Shown here piece by piece: positions 10,901-20,290 of a DNA stretch of 64,000 bases. The notes below the pieces were generated by a model that worked only from the letters and a program-made list of their open reading frames with translations, ran no database searches and was not told where the DNA came from. Where the stretch lies: the NCBI RefSeq assembly GCF_004798865.1, contig NW_025335568.1:55633423-55697422 (forward strand). The letters run 5' to 3'. This stretch comes from Varanus komodoensis. Its lineage: Eukaryota; Chordata; Lepidosauria; Squamata; Varanidae. The first letter of the stretch is position 1. Every line of letters starts with the position of its first letter. Both the position numbers and the translations under genes were made by a program.

Positions 10901-13900
10901 GATTAACCCTCTCCTTGCATGCCTCTGTGCTCCTCAAGAATCTGCTCCAGAGGGAAGACCTTCTAGAAAAGCATGAAAAGGGGCATAAGACTGCAAAGAG
11001 TGGGCAAAAATTGCCTCCCATTCTTGCTGTTGGACAGAGAGTTTTGAATGAAATTTTGTTCAAGGAACACACCTGCTGGTAGGGGGGAATCCTGGAATCC
11101 AACTTCTCCTCTTCCTCCTTAATAAGTATCTACAATGTGTGTAAAATTTACTTATATATGGTATGGATATTGAAAAAAAAAACCATCTGTGCCTGCGGGC
11201 TCACAATCTAATAAGCTTGATACAAAATTATAGGAATCTGGAAAAGAGAAAACTTGCCATGAAGATACCTTGCCATATAAAATTTAAATAATTACCAGGT
11301 TCAAGACATTAAAGAACTAGTGTTCCGTGATCCTGGTGTAGGTTTAAGTAAATAACAATGTTGTTAGCAATTGGTTTAACAAACCAAAATTACAGATAGT
11401 TTTTCTCCTGTTTTACAGATTTATGAGCACAGTAGCCACTGATGACAGCATCCAAGAAACTATGATGTATTATGGAACATCTTTTATTCAAGAAGCAGAT
11501 TTCCCTTCCAACCTGTACCTCATGAACATGGAACAAATCTCTGGGAATTCTATTTTTGAAATGGTAGCTTTGTGGATGAAGAATATGCCACAAGGGAAAT
11601 GGCCAAACTGGGCGGTAAGCTTCTGGCCTTGATGGTTTATGTTCTTTTTATAGTTTGCAACACCACCGCTGATGACTTCAACCACTAGTCAAACAGTTGC
11701 TCATTGGATTTATTGTTGTGCTGACCACTGCACATTCACTTAGCTGTGAATTTATTGAGTTCAGTGGGATTTCCCAAGTGGTGCAGACATACAGTGGTGT
11801 CACATAATGGTCTTATGGGCCACATGTAGTACTTTAGTTGAAATATACACAACTAAGCAGCCTTGTGGTTCCTGGACGAGTATCACAAGGACAAAAGGAT
11901 TGTAGCAATTTTTCCTTCTGAGGTGGGAAACAATGCTCCGATCTCAGAAAGGGGAGCTGGAGATTCAAGGCTCCTCCTCCATTGTTTTGTAACCAGAAAG
12001 AAACATACTACTGCTCTCTGGTGTGGAAAAGTGACGGAGAAGGAGGAGGAGAGTTCTGGTGGGCAGGGACGGAGGAGAGGAAACAGTAGAGACTAGGCTA
12101 TGATCTCTGAGTCTCCTCTAGCCTCCTACACTAGAGACATTAAAAAGAAACTGGACAGTCATCTGAATGGGATGGTGTAAATTGGTTTCCTCCAACAGCA
12201 GGGGGTTGGACCCTGTAGCCTTAATGGACCCTTCCAACTCTACTATTCCTTCCATCCTTCCTTCCCACCAAAATGCCTCACTAGATGGGCTAAAAAGTCC
12301 ATTTAGATGATCTTGCAGGGCAGGAGGATGGGGAGGTAAATATTGCCTCTGCTTGCTTCTTCTTCACTCTATTGAATAAACAGACAGCCCTGAGTTTACA
12401 GGCTTCCAGTCTTCTTACTGACTGTATCCTAATATATATTTCCAGCTGCCATTCTCTACTTTACAAATGCTTCTAAGTTACAGCTGCAACAACAAAATTG
12501 TGATGCAAAAGAATACTGTAAGCACGTGGAATTCTGCACCGTCAGCTCACTTAAGTCATAGAACTGTCATGATTACTGGAATAAAAAAGAGTTTGCCTCT
12601 GATGCCCCCATCACCTCCTGTTCTTTGGGGGATCCTTTGAGTTATTTGGGGGTGGGCTTCAGAGCCCTGGATGTTGGTCAAAGTATCCAACCATATCTGG
12701 ATTTGCCCCAAGGTGTTTGTAGGATTGCAGTCTTAGGCTGTGCTCCTATTTGTGAGTAAGTTGGGTTGAACTAGAACTCGGCAGGACTTACTTCTGAGTA
12801 GACATGCCTAGGATTGCAGTTAATTACATCCGAATCCTGCCTTGTCTCGAAAGAGTTTATTGCAGTGCATAGGGGCAGTCGTATCTTTTGAGCTTCACTA
12901 CTATTTGGTGAAATTTATATTTATTTACAGCATTTTAAATCCTGTTTTTAGACAACTGTAGTCTCCCAGAAAGGTTCACATCAATAAAACAGAGAGAAAG
13001 AGAGAGAGGCTCTTCCATCAGGCTTAAGAACAGAAAGACAAGATACTCAAGGGAAGTGGGGTTGTGGCAGATGGGATCATTTCTTCAGGGCTGGTTCAAA
13101 GTGGTGATCTGTAGCAGGGCATTTAATGTACTTCAGGCCAAGCTGCTCTTCCCTTGGAGTTCTTGCTTGAACTGGGCTGTTGTTCCTTTGGCTGATGGGT
13201 GGGTAACTCTCAGTTGGTGTCAAGCATTCTTTCTAGTAAGGATGGGGAAGTGAACTCCTGCAGTTGCCTCTTTCCAGGGCTAATGGATAAGCCAGGTTGA
13301 TCTCCCCCTTGGCTTGATGCAACCTCCCAGTGGCCCTCGCTCCACTAGCTGATGGCAGAATCCAGAGTGTGCTCTCTGGTCACTGCTAGTTGGAGCTGAG
13401 CGTTCTTTCTGGTGGGACTGGGGACAGGGCAAGTGAGCTCCCTGCAGCTCTACCTCCTCTGCCAATGAGTGAGAAATAGCAAGAAAAGTGATGGGCTTAA
13501 AATTACACATTGGGGTTCGTGACTGTGGTGCAATTTGATTTCCATTGCCATCAAATTGCCCCAAGTTTCAAAAGTGGCAGCAGTTGAAAACCCCCTCAAA
13601 AACCCTACTTGCAATATGGAGGCAGTCACATGATTTCCTGGATGAAGAATTAAAGATAGAAACACTTCCAATACAGTAAAATAGTTAAAACTTTTTAAAT
13701 GGTCAAGATGAAGGTGCTTTTTGTGTTTTTGTGTAATAAATTGGAGTACCCTGCTGTTTAAATTAATTTTTTGTTGCATACAGAATTTTATCTTTGATAA
13801 TTAGACTTCATCTTGCAAGACCATTTCTTTGTATTTAGTGACCTCAGAACAATTTATTTCCTTTACTCTGCAAGGAGCAAAATCTCTTTTAGCGGAAAGC

Positions 13901-16900
13901 AATATTAAACCAGTTTATTGTGAATATTGAGTGATTAAAAAGCATGTAAGCACTTGGTCAATATAATAAAATTATGAATGAGCCTTTCCCACAGGGAGTA
14001 AAATCCATCCATCCAACTGGGCAATTTTAAATTACCTCACTGGAAATTCTAACTTCATTAGCTTTGATGCCATTTGTTGCGTCCTGTTACAAGTAAGATC
14101 AGCATTCTGTTTACATGACTTTTATGGGGTTGATACACTGCAGTAATGTGTCCAAATATGTTCTTAGATGTTATGGCCATTAAAAAAGATTATTATAAGA
14201 GAAACAATGTATCCAACATAATGCTAACAGAAAAAGTAGAAGATCCGACATTTTGCTAAGAGTTTTGTAAGCACTTGTGGAACAACTAGAACAAGCAAAC
14301 ATCTAGCATAATGATGTTGTAATGAATTATGAAAGTGATTGCGCAGTGGTTGAGCATGCAGATTCAGTGGGTTGGGTCTGGATTTATGCTGAATCAACTA
14401 TGTTGGTGGTGGGAGCTTCCCTGTCCCCTCCTTTTCAAAGCAACCTCTCCAGGCTACTGATAATGCCACAGAGAGAGTCAGCAGACCCTACTGAACAGGG
14501 GCTGGTCTGCTGTTATGTGTGGGGGAAGGGGACTTTCATGAGTGGGGCTTTTCTTGTGCAAGGTCCCTCTTGTGGAAGGTAGATCCTTGATTGAATCCAT
14601 AGTCTTCTAACACAAGTGCTTGGAAGAAATTAAGTGGTTGTTCAGTGGTGGAAGCATTGTGCTGATGGAATGACATTGCCAGGTACAAACCTAGAGTACT
14701 TTCATTTTAGGTCGGAGGCCCCAACAGTCCTCGAGTCTCCTCTCGGATTGGAAAGGAATACATAAATGTGATCAACATGCTCCTTCTAACCCTTCCTGGA
14801 ACACCTACAATATATTATGGTGACGAAATAGGGATGGAAGATACTATAGCAGGAAATGTGAGTTTTAAATTACTCTTACATTTCAACTTCATAATAAATG
14901 TGTTACTGAAGAGGGCAAAAGTGAAAAAGGGCTTTCCCCATATGTAGAAAATCTGGCTGATTGCAAATTCTCTGTAATCTGGATTTAATCTTTGTTCTGA
15001 AGTTCTTAGTAAATATGTAGGTTTTTAAATTCTTTAATGAAGTTACATTTCATGGCCCTATTGTAACCCTGCAAACTGGATAACACAGGTCACAACAGGT
15101 TCGTTCAAATATTTTACCCTGTGTGGCTCTGAAATCATAAATTGCTTTAAGAAAACAAAAACAAAAACAGAGCTTAAATATCCATCCATTCATAATCAGA
15201 AATCTGTAAAGCAAAACAATTTGTGGCATGTATTTAACAACAGTAAGTAATTCCAGTTGCCCAAGAGGGTTTACTACACACAAATGAAAAGGTTGCAGAG
15301 TTTATTTAGGAGAAATAAGTTAAGCAAGCCCCACAAGTTACTTCCAGAGTCTTTAGCTCCATACAGGTTCTCTTCTTCCACACACCGATGCTGGAGAGGG
15401 ATCCTCTTGCTGGAACTACAGCTTCACCTGTAAAATTAGGGATACTATCCACCCCCCCCCAGGTTTTCTTCCTGTGGACTCCCTCCTGTTCCTGGCTTAG
15501 CCATCAAATTAGCCTTTAAAAGATTAAAGCAAGGTGATGACAGAGAAATGAAGACTGGTGATGCCTCTTTAGGTCCCCTTGAACCCTAACTCATACTAAT
15601 AGTAACACTACTGGAGGTGGATGGAAAACTAGAAGTGGGTAGGATGGGCAGAGATAACTGGCTATAGGTGATAAACTCTTTGGAAAAGGAAGCAAGAGCT
15701 TCTGGGATAACTGAACTGATCTTCTATTGGAAGATGTTCCTTTTTGTAACCTTGGTTTAAGGGTTGGGTTTTCCCCATCCCCTAATAATAAAAGGATGAG
15801 AGGATATCTAGGCCAATAGTGGGCTTGTCATTACCAGTGATTCCAACAGTGCAGAATGCAAAGTGGGAGAGTCATGTGCAAATTCCGGGTGTAGGCCATT
15901 AAGGTTAACTAGTGTTAATGAGGGGTAATGTGTTTATTGGTGGCTGTATGTGCAATGGGTCAATTGGTTAGAGAACCTATGTACTTTGCTTAGGGTGGAA
16001 ACCATACCTGTGGTGTATATCAAAAGCAGAACCCATATGCACTTGTTTTATTGCCCAGCAGGGAAGTTTCTAGGGACAAAGTACTAGAAGCAGAGATAAA
16101 ACAGCAGTGAATCTAAATTTCTGGATAAGACATGGTAACACAAATCACAATACACTTGTTTTCTTCCTTCTTATTGCATGTTAAATGGAGTACCTTAGTG
16201 CTTAGTGCCCTTTGTTGTTAGTGCTGATGATCAAAGCATTCAGTGTTTCTCAAATGTATCCATTTTTACTAATGCTTAGGTTTTGATTTGCCTTTGTCAA
16301 ATGTTTGGAGAAATAGTTAAAAGAGAAGTTAGTATGGGGACAGAAACAAATCAAATGAACCAAACTTGGTCCGCATATGGTTCGCTAGATTGCCATGCCA
16401 CTTCCACCAATTGTTTGGTTGTTTCCTGGATTTTGTGTAGTTTTAATTTCAAGATTGAAATTACTTTCCTAAAGCTTATTTGTTTATTTTAAAACATTAA
16501 TACATTACTTCCTATTTTAAATATCCCAAAACAATTTGCAACAAAAGAATGCATTATTAAAAGCATTTAGATAGCATTTACATAAGTTAATTGTTTGGAA
16601 AAGTCAAGGTAAAGAAGCAAGGTTTTAGCAATAATCAAAAATAAATGATGGGGGGGATGCGGTGTAGAGGGAAAGTCATTCCAGAGGGTGCCACTACTGA
16701 AGGTGCCACTACTGAAAAGGCCAGTTGCCATGCTGCTGCCAGATGGGGCTCTGCAGGATGTAATACACTCAGCAAGGCCTCTCCTGAAGAACATAAAGGT
16801 TTTTTTGGAGTCTATAAAGAAGGAGATAATCATACAATCTAGTTCTAAGTTGTTTAGCGCTTCATACCTTGATCTTGCCTTAGTAGCAAACTGTCAGCTA

Positions 16901-19610
16901 GTGTAGCTCTTTTAGGATAGGTCTTATGTACACATGGCAAAGTGCTCCATTCAGTAGCTTTGTTGCACCATTCTGTATTAACAGCATCGTCTGAATGACC
17001 CTCAAGGACAGTTCCATATAGAGAACAGTACAGTAATTCAATCTAGCCTTGTCTAAGTTGACATATTAGCCAATGTTGGTAAAAGGTAATCTATGCCACG
17101 GAAATCACTTGGGTTTCTAATAATGAATCTTGGAGCATCTCCAGACTCTGTACTGCTTCCTTCATGGGGATAACAACAACAGTTATAACTGGCAATAAGA
17201 GCATTAAGATGGGTTGGTTCTTTGGTCCTGCTCACTGTTGGAACACAGCCCTGAAAACTCCAACATGGAATTTGGACCTTGGAATGAAAGATGTTCAATA
17301 CCCCTGTGTTAGGGGTGGGGCCATCTCTTCCGACAAAACTGTTCTGTTACTCCCACATCAGTCCAGTATTGAATTATGCCCTCTGGACACACAATTTGAC
17401 TTCCTGACATGTTTATTAACCATCAAAGCAACATCCGGTCCATTTTGAGATACCTGCCACCCTTGAATGCGATGGGTTTAGTTTCCCTTTTCCAGGTTTA
17501 GGGGCATTCTACAGGTAAGCATTTTCACAACAGCCATGATTGATAGCCTATTTAGCAGTGAAGAGTGCCTTCTCTGTTTAGGCAACTTTTGCAGAAAAAT
17601 CACCTATGCAATGGGACGACAGTCAACAAGCTGGCTTTAGCGAGGCTAACTCAACCTGGACATCTGTAAATTCTGACTATCCAAACATAAATGTGCAAGT
17701 AAGTATGAAGACTGTGGATTGTTCAAATAAACTTAAAATTCAAGATTATTTTTGCAGGACAATGACATTTAATGTAAAATCTGGGATAATTGACCCCTAA
17801 TTATATACCAGGGTACAACTCAGGGCAATTCCTGTATCACCCTCTGCTCACATTCACAGAGTGATTGGCAGAGATTAGAAGCTTTCCTAAACTGGGAATG
17901 GGGAGAGCAATCTTAAGGTGACAGTGGTGGGAGATTATGTGATGGAGAAATAAAGACTCCCTAAGCCCATCTGGCTTGAGCTGACAAGAATGGAAGGTGG
18001 TGGTGGGGTTGATTCAGCCTTTTTATTTTTCCCTCCTCCATTGACACTCTTGGAAAGAACAAGATATGCAACAGCTCCAGAACCAGCGTTTATGTTTTGG
18101 CCTTATGGGGGCATACATTATTTCCGTCCCTGACACTGGAGTTTGAAGCTCAGCCTCAGATGATTTCTGAACTAACTTATGGATTCTATATATTTGCCTG
18201 CATAGCACTAATCAAAAGGTTCTCTTTAATATTATCACTGCTACATATATTATAGTAGAACACTAGAAACATGTAGTTCCAAAAAGCAAACAAATGTGCC
18301 TTTAACATGACTTGAGAGCCAACTTTGTATTAGAATGATGGGATATAAACATAAAAAATAAGAATAAATTGCATTGTTATTTAAATTATCCCCTTCCCCT
18401 GAATTAAGCAATGTTTTGATTTAACCTTCTCCAAAGTAATGTCCTCCAGATGTTTTGGACAACAATTCTCATAAACCTAGTCTACTGGCCATGTTAGCTA
18501 GGACTGATGGCAGGTGTAGACTGAAGCATCTGGAGGGCACTGTGTTAGGGTTGCTGCTTTAGTTAATTGATTATACTGGATTTTTAAAAATGCTGGATAG
18601 TTACACAACACATATTTACAAAGATCATGTGAATGAATGGAATGATAAAATCAAGTAGAAACTAAAAACAACGAATAAAACATTTTGTTTCTAAAGTAGC
18701 AAAGAACCAATGGGAAGTAGTGGACAAATCAAACAGCATTTCTATGATGTTATTAGTATTATTGCTCAAGCAGTGAACATGGGATCTTAGGAAGAGGAAG
18801 AGCTTAGAATCAAAGCTCTCAAAAGCTTACAATTGAAAATAGACAGTGGGGAACAAACAAAGGGGAAGTGACTGACAAAGCTAAGGTGGAAATTATGTGG
18901 GCAGATGCCATCGGGTGTACTTGATTAGTCTGGAATGAAAGTTAAGATGCTAAACCAAAGGTCACCCAAAAACTCCAGGAGTGAGGTGGGTAGTGTTCAT
19001 ATGTTCAGGTAGGCAGTTCCATGAAAAGCAGATGCACAAGGAAAAATGGCAATGTTGTTTAAAAGAGAAGAAAAGGGTGGTTGAGTAGGAGGAGTGAAGA
19101 TCACCTAAGAAGAAATGCAAATGTGATCAGCAGCTTCCAAATGATTTAGTGATGCAACAATTGTTACAGATTCAGAAGGATCAACAAAATTCTACACTGA
19201 ACTTGTATCGAGAGCTCAATTCCCTTCGTAGCAACGAACTCCCCATTCACAGGGGGTGGATGTGTTTTGTTTGGAACGACAGCAACATCTTTGTGTACGT
19301 GAGAGAACTGGATGGATTGGATCAAGTATTCATGATGATCCTGAATTTTGGAGTGGCAACCACAACAGATCTGCAGACTTTGGTTCCAGTCCTTCCCTCA
19401 GAAGCTATTGTAAGGCTAAGCACCAACTTCAGAAACAGTGGTAAAACTGTTAATACCAAAACAATCAAAACTGAAAAGGGTGAAGGACTCATTTTGGAAT
19501 ATAAGACAGGCAAGCCAGTCCACAAGATGAAAACTTTTGAAGAGAAGTGTTTTGTTGCAGAAAAAGCATGCTATTCCAGTGCATTCAATTTACTCTACAT
19601 GAATTGCTAA
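1811..19610 (+). CDS. SLC3A1: SLC3A1 (rBAT), 5'-partial gene, eight coding exons
   Basis: Heavy subunit of the b0,+ amino acid transporter. It is a type II membrane glycoprotein that partners SLC7A9 (b0,+AT) and, in mammals, takes up cystine, lysine, arginine and ornithine across kidney and gut apical membranes. Exons: 1811-1965, 8658-8783, 9549-9668, 10361-10485, 11419-11614, 14711-14857, 17582-17698, 19170-19610; all are AG/GT bounded and phases join. They match human exons 3-10, about 475 residues of the GH13-like TIM barrel and C-terminal beta domain. The N-terminus, transmembrane helix and start of the barrel lie left of the window. Cysteines equivalent to the known rBAT disulfides are kept (HDC, RNQC, GWMC, KCF, AC, final NC), as is the NDS glycosylation site of domain C. 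Two vestigial glycosidase residues are changed (see findings). Identification is near certain. Confidence 0.97.
2040..2292 (+). mobile_element. tRNA-headed squamate SINE
   Basis: It has a degraded tRNA-like head with B box GGTTCTAATCC near 2097, a core (GACTTCAGGCCAGTCA, TCTCAGCCCAACCAACCTCA, GTTGTTGTGAGGATAAGATT), then GTTCCTTGGAAGG and an AATAAA-rich tail. It is the same family as copies at 34606, 43109 and 45598. Confidence 0.8.
2293..6914. other. SLC3A1 intron, no gene recognised
   Basis: Intronic sequence with only short frames lacking codon structure or homology. An (ATTTT)n stretch lies at 4795-4830. Near 3180-3245 is a fragment of the small repeat family also seen at 12718. The 5250-6760 part is denser in GC and contains an AATAAA at about 6653, but no recognisable element ends. 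Confidence 0.5.
6915..7172. mobile_element. hAT miniature inverted-repeat element with 8-bp TSD
   Basis: 258 bp. The left end is CAGTGCTTTTTTTGT and the reverse of the right end is CAGGGCTTTTTTTGT, followed on both arms by GGTGCxGGAAC. It is flanked by the identical 8-mer GTTTTAAT at 6907-6914 and 7173-7180. The CAG start and 8-bp duplication are hAT hallmarks. It has no coding capacity. A related right end occurs at about 32809-32866. Confidence 0.88.
7490..7665 (+). mobile_element. CR1 LINE 3'-region fragment
   Basis: It reads GGACACTAAAATGATTGAGG, then GGAGCAGCTCCCCATGAGGA and TTTACAAAATTATG, the familiar CR1 region downstream of the RT. It stops abruptly where a second CR1 copy begins. 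Confidence 0.75.
7690..8440 (+). mobile_element. CR1 LINE fragment, end of ORF2 and 3' region
   Basis: It encodes the CR1 C-terminus ([31 protein letters not shown]), then the noncoding block with GAGCTGGAAAAAGTACAGAA, CAGGAGCTGGAACAACTTAG and GACAGCTTTAAAAGAAGATT. It is the same block as in the preceding fragment, so it is a separate insertion. Confidence 0.82.
8658..8783 (+). CDS. SLC3A1: SLC3A1 exon (human exon 4 equivalent)
   Basis: Acceptor CATCAG at 8652-8657, donor GTAAGT at 8784; 126 bp, 42 whole codons. It encodes [18 protein letters not shown] followed by [17 protein letters not shown]. It was found only by homology because it is short. It keeps the GNSS sequon and the RNQC cysteine, and the QPDLN stretch that helps bind calcium in mammalian rBAT. 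Confidence 0.95.
9549..9668 (+). CDS. SLC3A1: SLC3A1 exon (human exon 5 equivalent)
   Basis: Acceptor TATTTAG ending 9548, donor GTAACA at 9669; 120 bp, 40 codons. It encodes [20 protein letters not shown] then [20 protein letters not shown]. This is GH13 region II. The Asp that human rBAT keeps at the glycosidase nucleophile position (FSLDAVKFL) is Ser here (FTVSTVKYL). The Glu of LLEA, a calcium ligand in mammals, and an NKS sequon are present. Confidence 0.95.
10233..10312. repeat. Foldback element near SLC3A1 exon 6 acceptor
   Basis: It has the form TTTTGGACTTTATCTCCCAG ... CTGGCCATGCTGG ... CTGGGAGTTCAAAGCATCTGG. The arms are imperfect inverted copies of a reptile repeat with consensus like CCAGATGTTTTGGACTACA. 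Related copies are at 10672 and 18439. Confidence 0.6.
10361..10485 (+). CDS. SLC3A1: SLC3A1 exon (human exon 6 equivalent)
   Basis: Acceptor TTGAAG ending 10360, donor GTAAGA at 10486; 125 bp, ending two bases into an Arg codon completed by the next exon. It encodes [20 protein letters not shown] then [21 protein letters not shown]. The upstream intron end carries a foldback repeat (10233-10312) within about 50 bp of the acceptor. Confidence 0.96.
10672..10800. repeat. Foldback element, second copy
   Basis: The left part reads GGTGGGGAAACTGTGGCCCT and the right part AGAGCCACAGGTTTCTAAAC, which is inverted relative to the left. The centre reads CCCAACTGGATGGGGCTGGT. It looks like an old hAT-type miniature element; no target duplication was confirmed. 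Confidence 0.55.
11419..11614 (+). CDS. SLC3A1: SLC3A1 exon (human exon 7 equivalent)
   Basis: Acceptor TTACAG ending 11418, donor GTAAGC at 11615; 196 bp. It encodes [19 protein letters not shown], then [16 protein letters not shown], ending GKWPNWA. This is GH13 region III: human rBAT reads GTEAY at the acid/base position, while this protein reads STVAT, so the Glu is Val. The EADFP motif of the next barrel strand is conserved. Confidence 0.96.
12125..12256 (+). mobile_element. CR1 LINE 3' terminal fragment
   Basis: It reads AAGAAACTGGACAGTCATCT, CAGGGGGTTGGACCCTGTAG, then TTCCAACTCTACTATTC, the characteristic 3' end of amniote CR1. Confidence 0.85.
12718..12830. repeat. Small interspersed repeat (TAGGATTGCAG family)
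   Basis: It starts GTAGGATTGCAGTCTTAGG and ends ACTTCTGAGTAGACATGCCT AGGATTGCAG. Degraded relatives lie near 3183-3245 and 59705-59785. It is a common noncoding repeat type in squamate genomes; its class was not determined. Confidence 0.55.
13190..13475 (+). repeat. Diverged tandem duplication, period about 180 bp
   Basis: The stretch near 13190-13280 (GCTGATGG ... CATTCTTTCTAGTAAGGATG ... AACTCCTGCAGTTGCCTC) recurs at about 13350-13470 (GCTGATGG ... CGTTCTTTCTGGTGGGACTG ... GAGCTCCCTGCAGCTCTACC). It is old and imperfect; no coding meaning seen. Confidence 0.5.
13476..14710. other. SLC3A1 intron, nothing recognised
   Basis: Mostly AT-rich unique-looking intron up to the acceptor at 14710. 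No frame with homology and no element ends were identified. Confidence 0.5.
14711..14857 (+). CDS. SLC3A1: SLC3A1 exon (human exon 8 equivalent)
   Basis: Acceptor CATTTTAG ending 14710, donor GTGAGT at 14858; 147 bp, 49 codons. It starts [17 protein letters not shown] and continues through [20 protein letters not shown], the end of the TIM barrel, to EDTIAGN. The Asn at the splice plus Ala-Thr from the next exon make an N-A-T glycosylation sequon. Confidence 0.95.
14858..16599. other. SLC3A1 intron, nothing recognised
   Basis: Noncoding, with a C run at about 15450-15460. No splice-compatible conserved exon was found for the loop missing between the flanking exons. Confidence 0.45.
16600..17190 (-). 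mobile_element. L2-like LINE 3' fragment, decayed
   Basis: The + strand shows CATTCCAGAGGGTGCCACTA (compare ATTCCATAGGTTGGGTGCCA in the copy at 221), CTCTTTTAGGATAGGTCTTA, CACCATTCTGTATTAACAGC and ACAGTACAGTAATTCAATCT. These are reverse complements of the L2 end region that encodes LQLVQNRAARLL and similar. Confidence 0.65.
17582..17698 (+). CDS. SLC3A1: SLC3A1 exon (human exon 9 equivalent)
   Basis: Acceptor CTGTTTAG ending 17581, donor GTAAGT at 17699; 117 bp, 39 codons. It encodes [20 protein letters not shown] then [19 protein letters not shown]. The KSPMQWD motif is diagnostic of SLC3A1 and related oligo-1,6-glucosidases. The loop before it is about seven residues shorter than human (from memory). 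Confidence 0.95.
18439..18541. repeat. Foldback element, third copy
   Basis: The left arm GTCCTCCAGATGTTTTGGAC and the right arm ending GCATCTGGAGGGCAC are inverted copies. The centre reads CTACTGGCCATGTTAGCTAG. About 100 bp in total. Confidence 0.65.
19170..19610 (+). CDS. SLC3A1: SLC3A1 last coding exon, C-terminal beta domain
   Basis: Acceptor TTGTTACAG ending 19169; 146 codons plus TAA. It starts [20 protein letters not shown] and ends [14 protein letters not shown]. It holds the C-terminal beta-sandwich, the NDS sequon equivalent to the human site needed for maturation, the GWMC cysteine, and three C-terminal cysteines matching the folding-critical disulfides of mammals. The middle (residues after TTTDLQ) is poorly conserved. 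Confidence 0.97.
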   Translation: MQKDQQNSTLNLYRELNSLRSNELPIHRGWMCFVWNDSNIFVYVRELDGLDQVFMMILNFGVATTTDLQTLVPVLPSEAIVRLSTNFRNSGKTVNTKTIKTEKGEGLILEYKTGKPVHKMKTFEEKCFVAEKACYSSAFNLLYMNC

Positions 19611-19715
19611 GTTCCAATGTCTGCCTGTTCTAAATCCACAAGCTACATGTGATTTCTTTACAAAAGGGTGTCTGCTTGTTGGTAAACTTAATAAACTTTA
19701 TCTCATTTGAATGTG
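19611..19715 (+). other. SLC3A1: SLC3A1 3'UTR with poly(A) signal
   Basis: An AATAAA hexamer lies at 19690-19695, 80 bp after the stop, followed by a GT-rich stretch around 19710-19730. This implies a very short 3'UTR. The exact cleavage site cannot be seen. Confidence 0.75.
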
Positions 19716-20039
19716 TAGCACATCCTGCTTGTCATAACCACAGTCACTCTAAGCCATCTCTGTCCCCACTTAGTATAAGCCTTTGTGATATCTCTTATTA
19801 AAGATTACTTCCCTCTTTGAGCAGTAGATTGGAATATATTACCTCCATGGTCACTTCCAACCATAAATCTCTATGAAATTAAGGATTCTACCATACATCT
19901 GCACTACATTTTACCCCTTGCTTCATGAATTCTGCATCGCTAACAGATGTACCAAACACCACCAGAGTAGATTCTGTGAAGGTTTCCATGTAAGCCTGAG
20001 TTTGGAATGCAGCTAGAGTGTATCACCTCAGTCTTTCAC

Positions 20040-20290
20040 CAACTGAACTTGTTATCAATTTGGTTCTGGGCTCAGTTCATGCTGCTGGATTTGACATTTA
20101 AGGCTGTAAATGGCCTGAGGTCCAGGTACTTTGGAATCATCTCTTCTTGTATGAACCTTTGCAGCAACCTCATCTCAGTACCAAGTACACTTCCTTTCAG
20201 TCAGATGTGGACATAAGAAGGGAGGACCTTCCCAAGTGTGGTGCTCACCTTGCCTGGGAAGGTTTGTCTTGCCCCAGTGCTGCCTGTTTG
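20040..20290 (+). mobile_element. L2-like LINE fragment, 3' coding end
   Basis: It encodes FKAVNGLRSRYF, matching [19 protein letters not shown] of the copy at the window start. The frame is broken soon after. It lies in the intergenic space just past SLC3A1. Confidence 0.6.

Noticed and set aside
10548-11102. 184-codon - strand frame in an SLC3A1 intron
   Set aside because: Composition is Ser/Leu/Pro-rich without domain motifs; it overlaps a foldback repeat and has no splice context.
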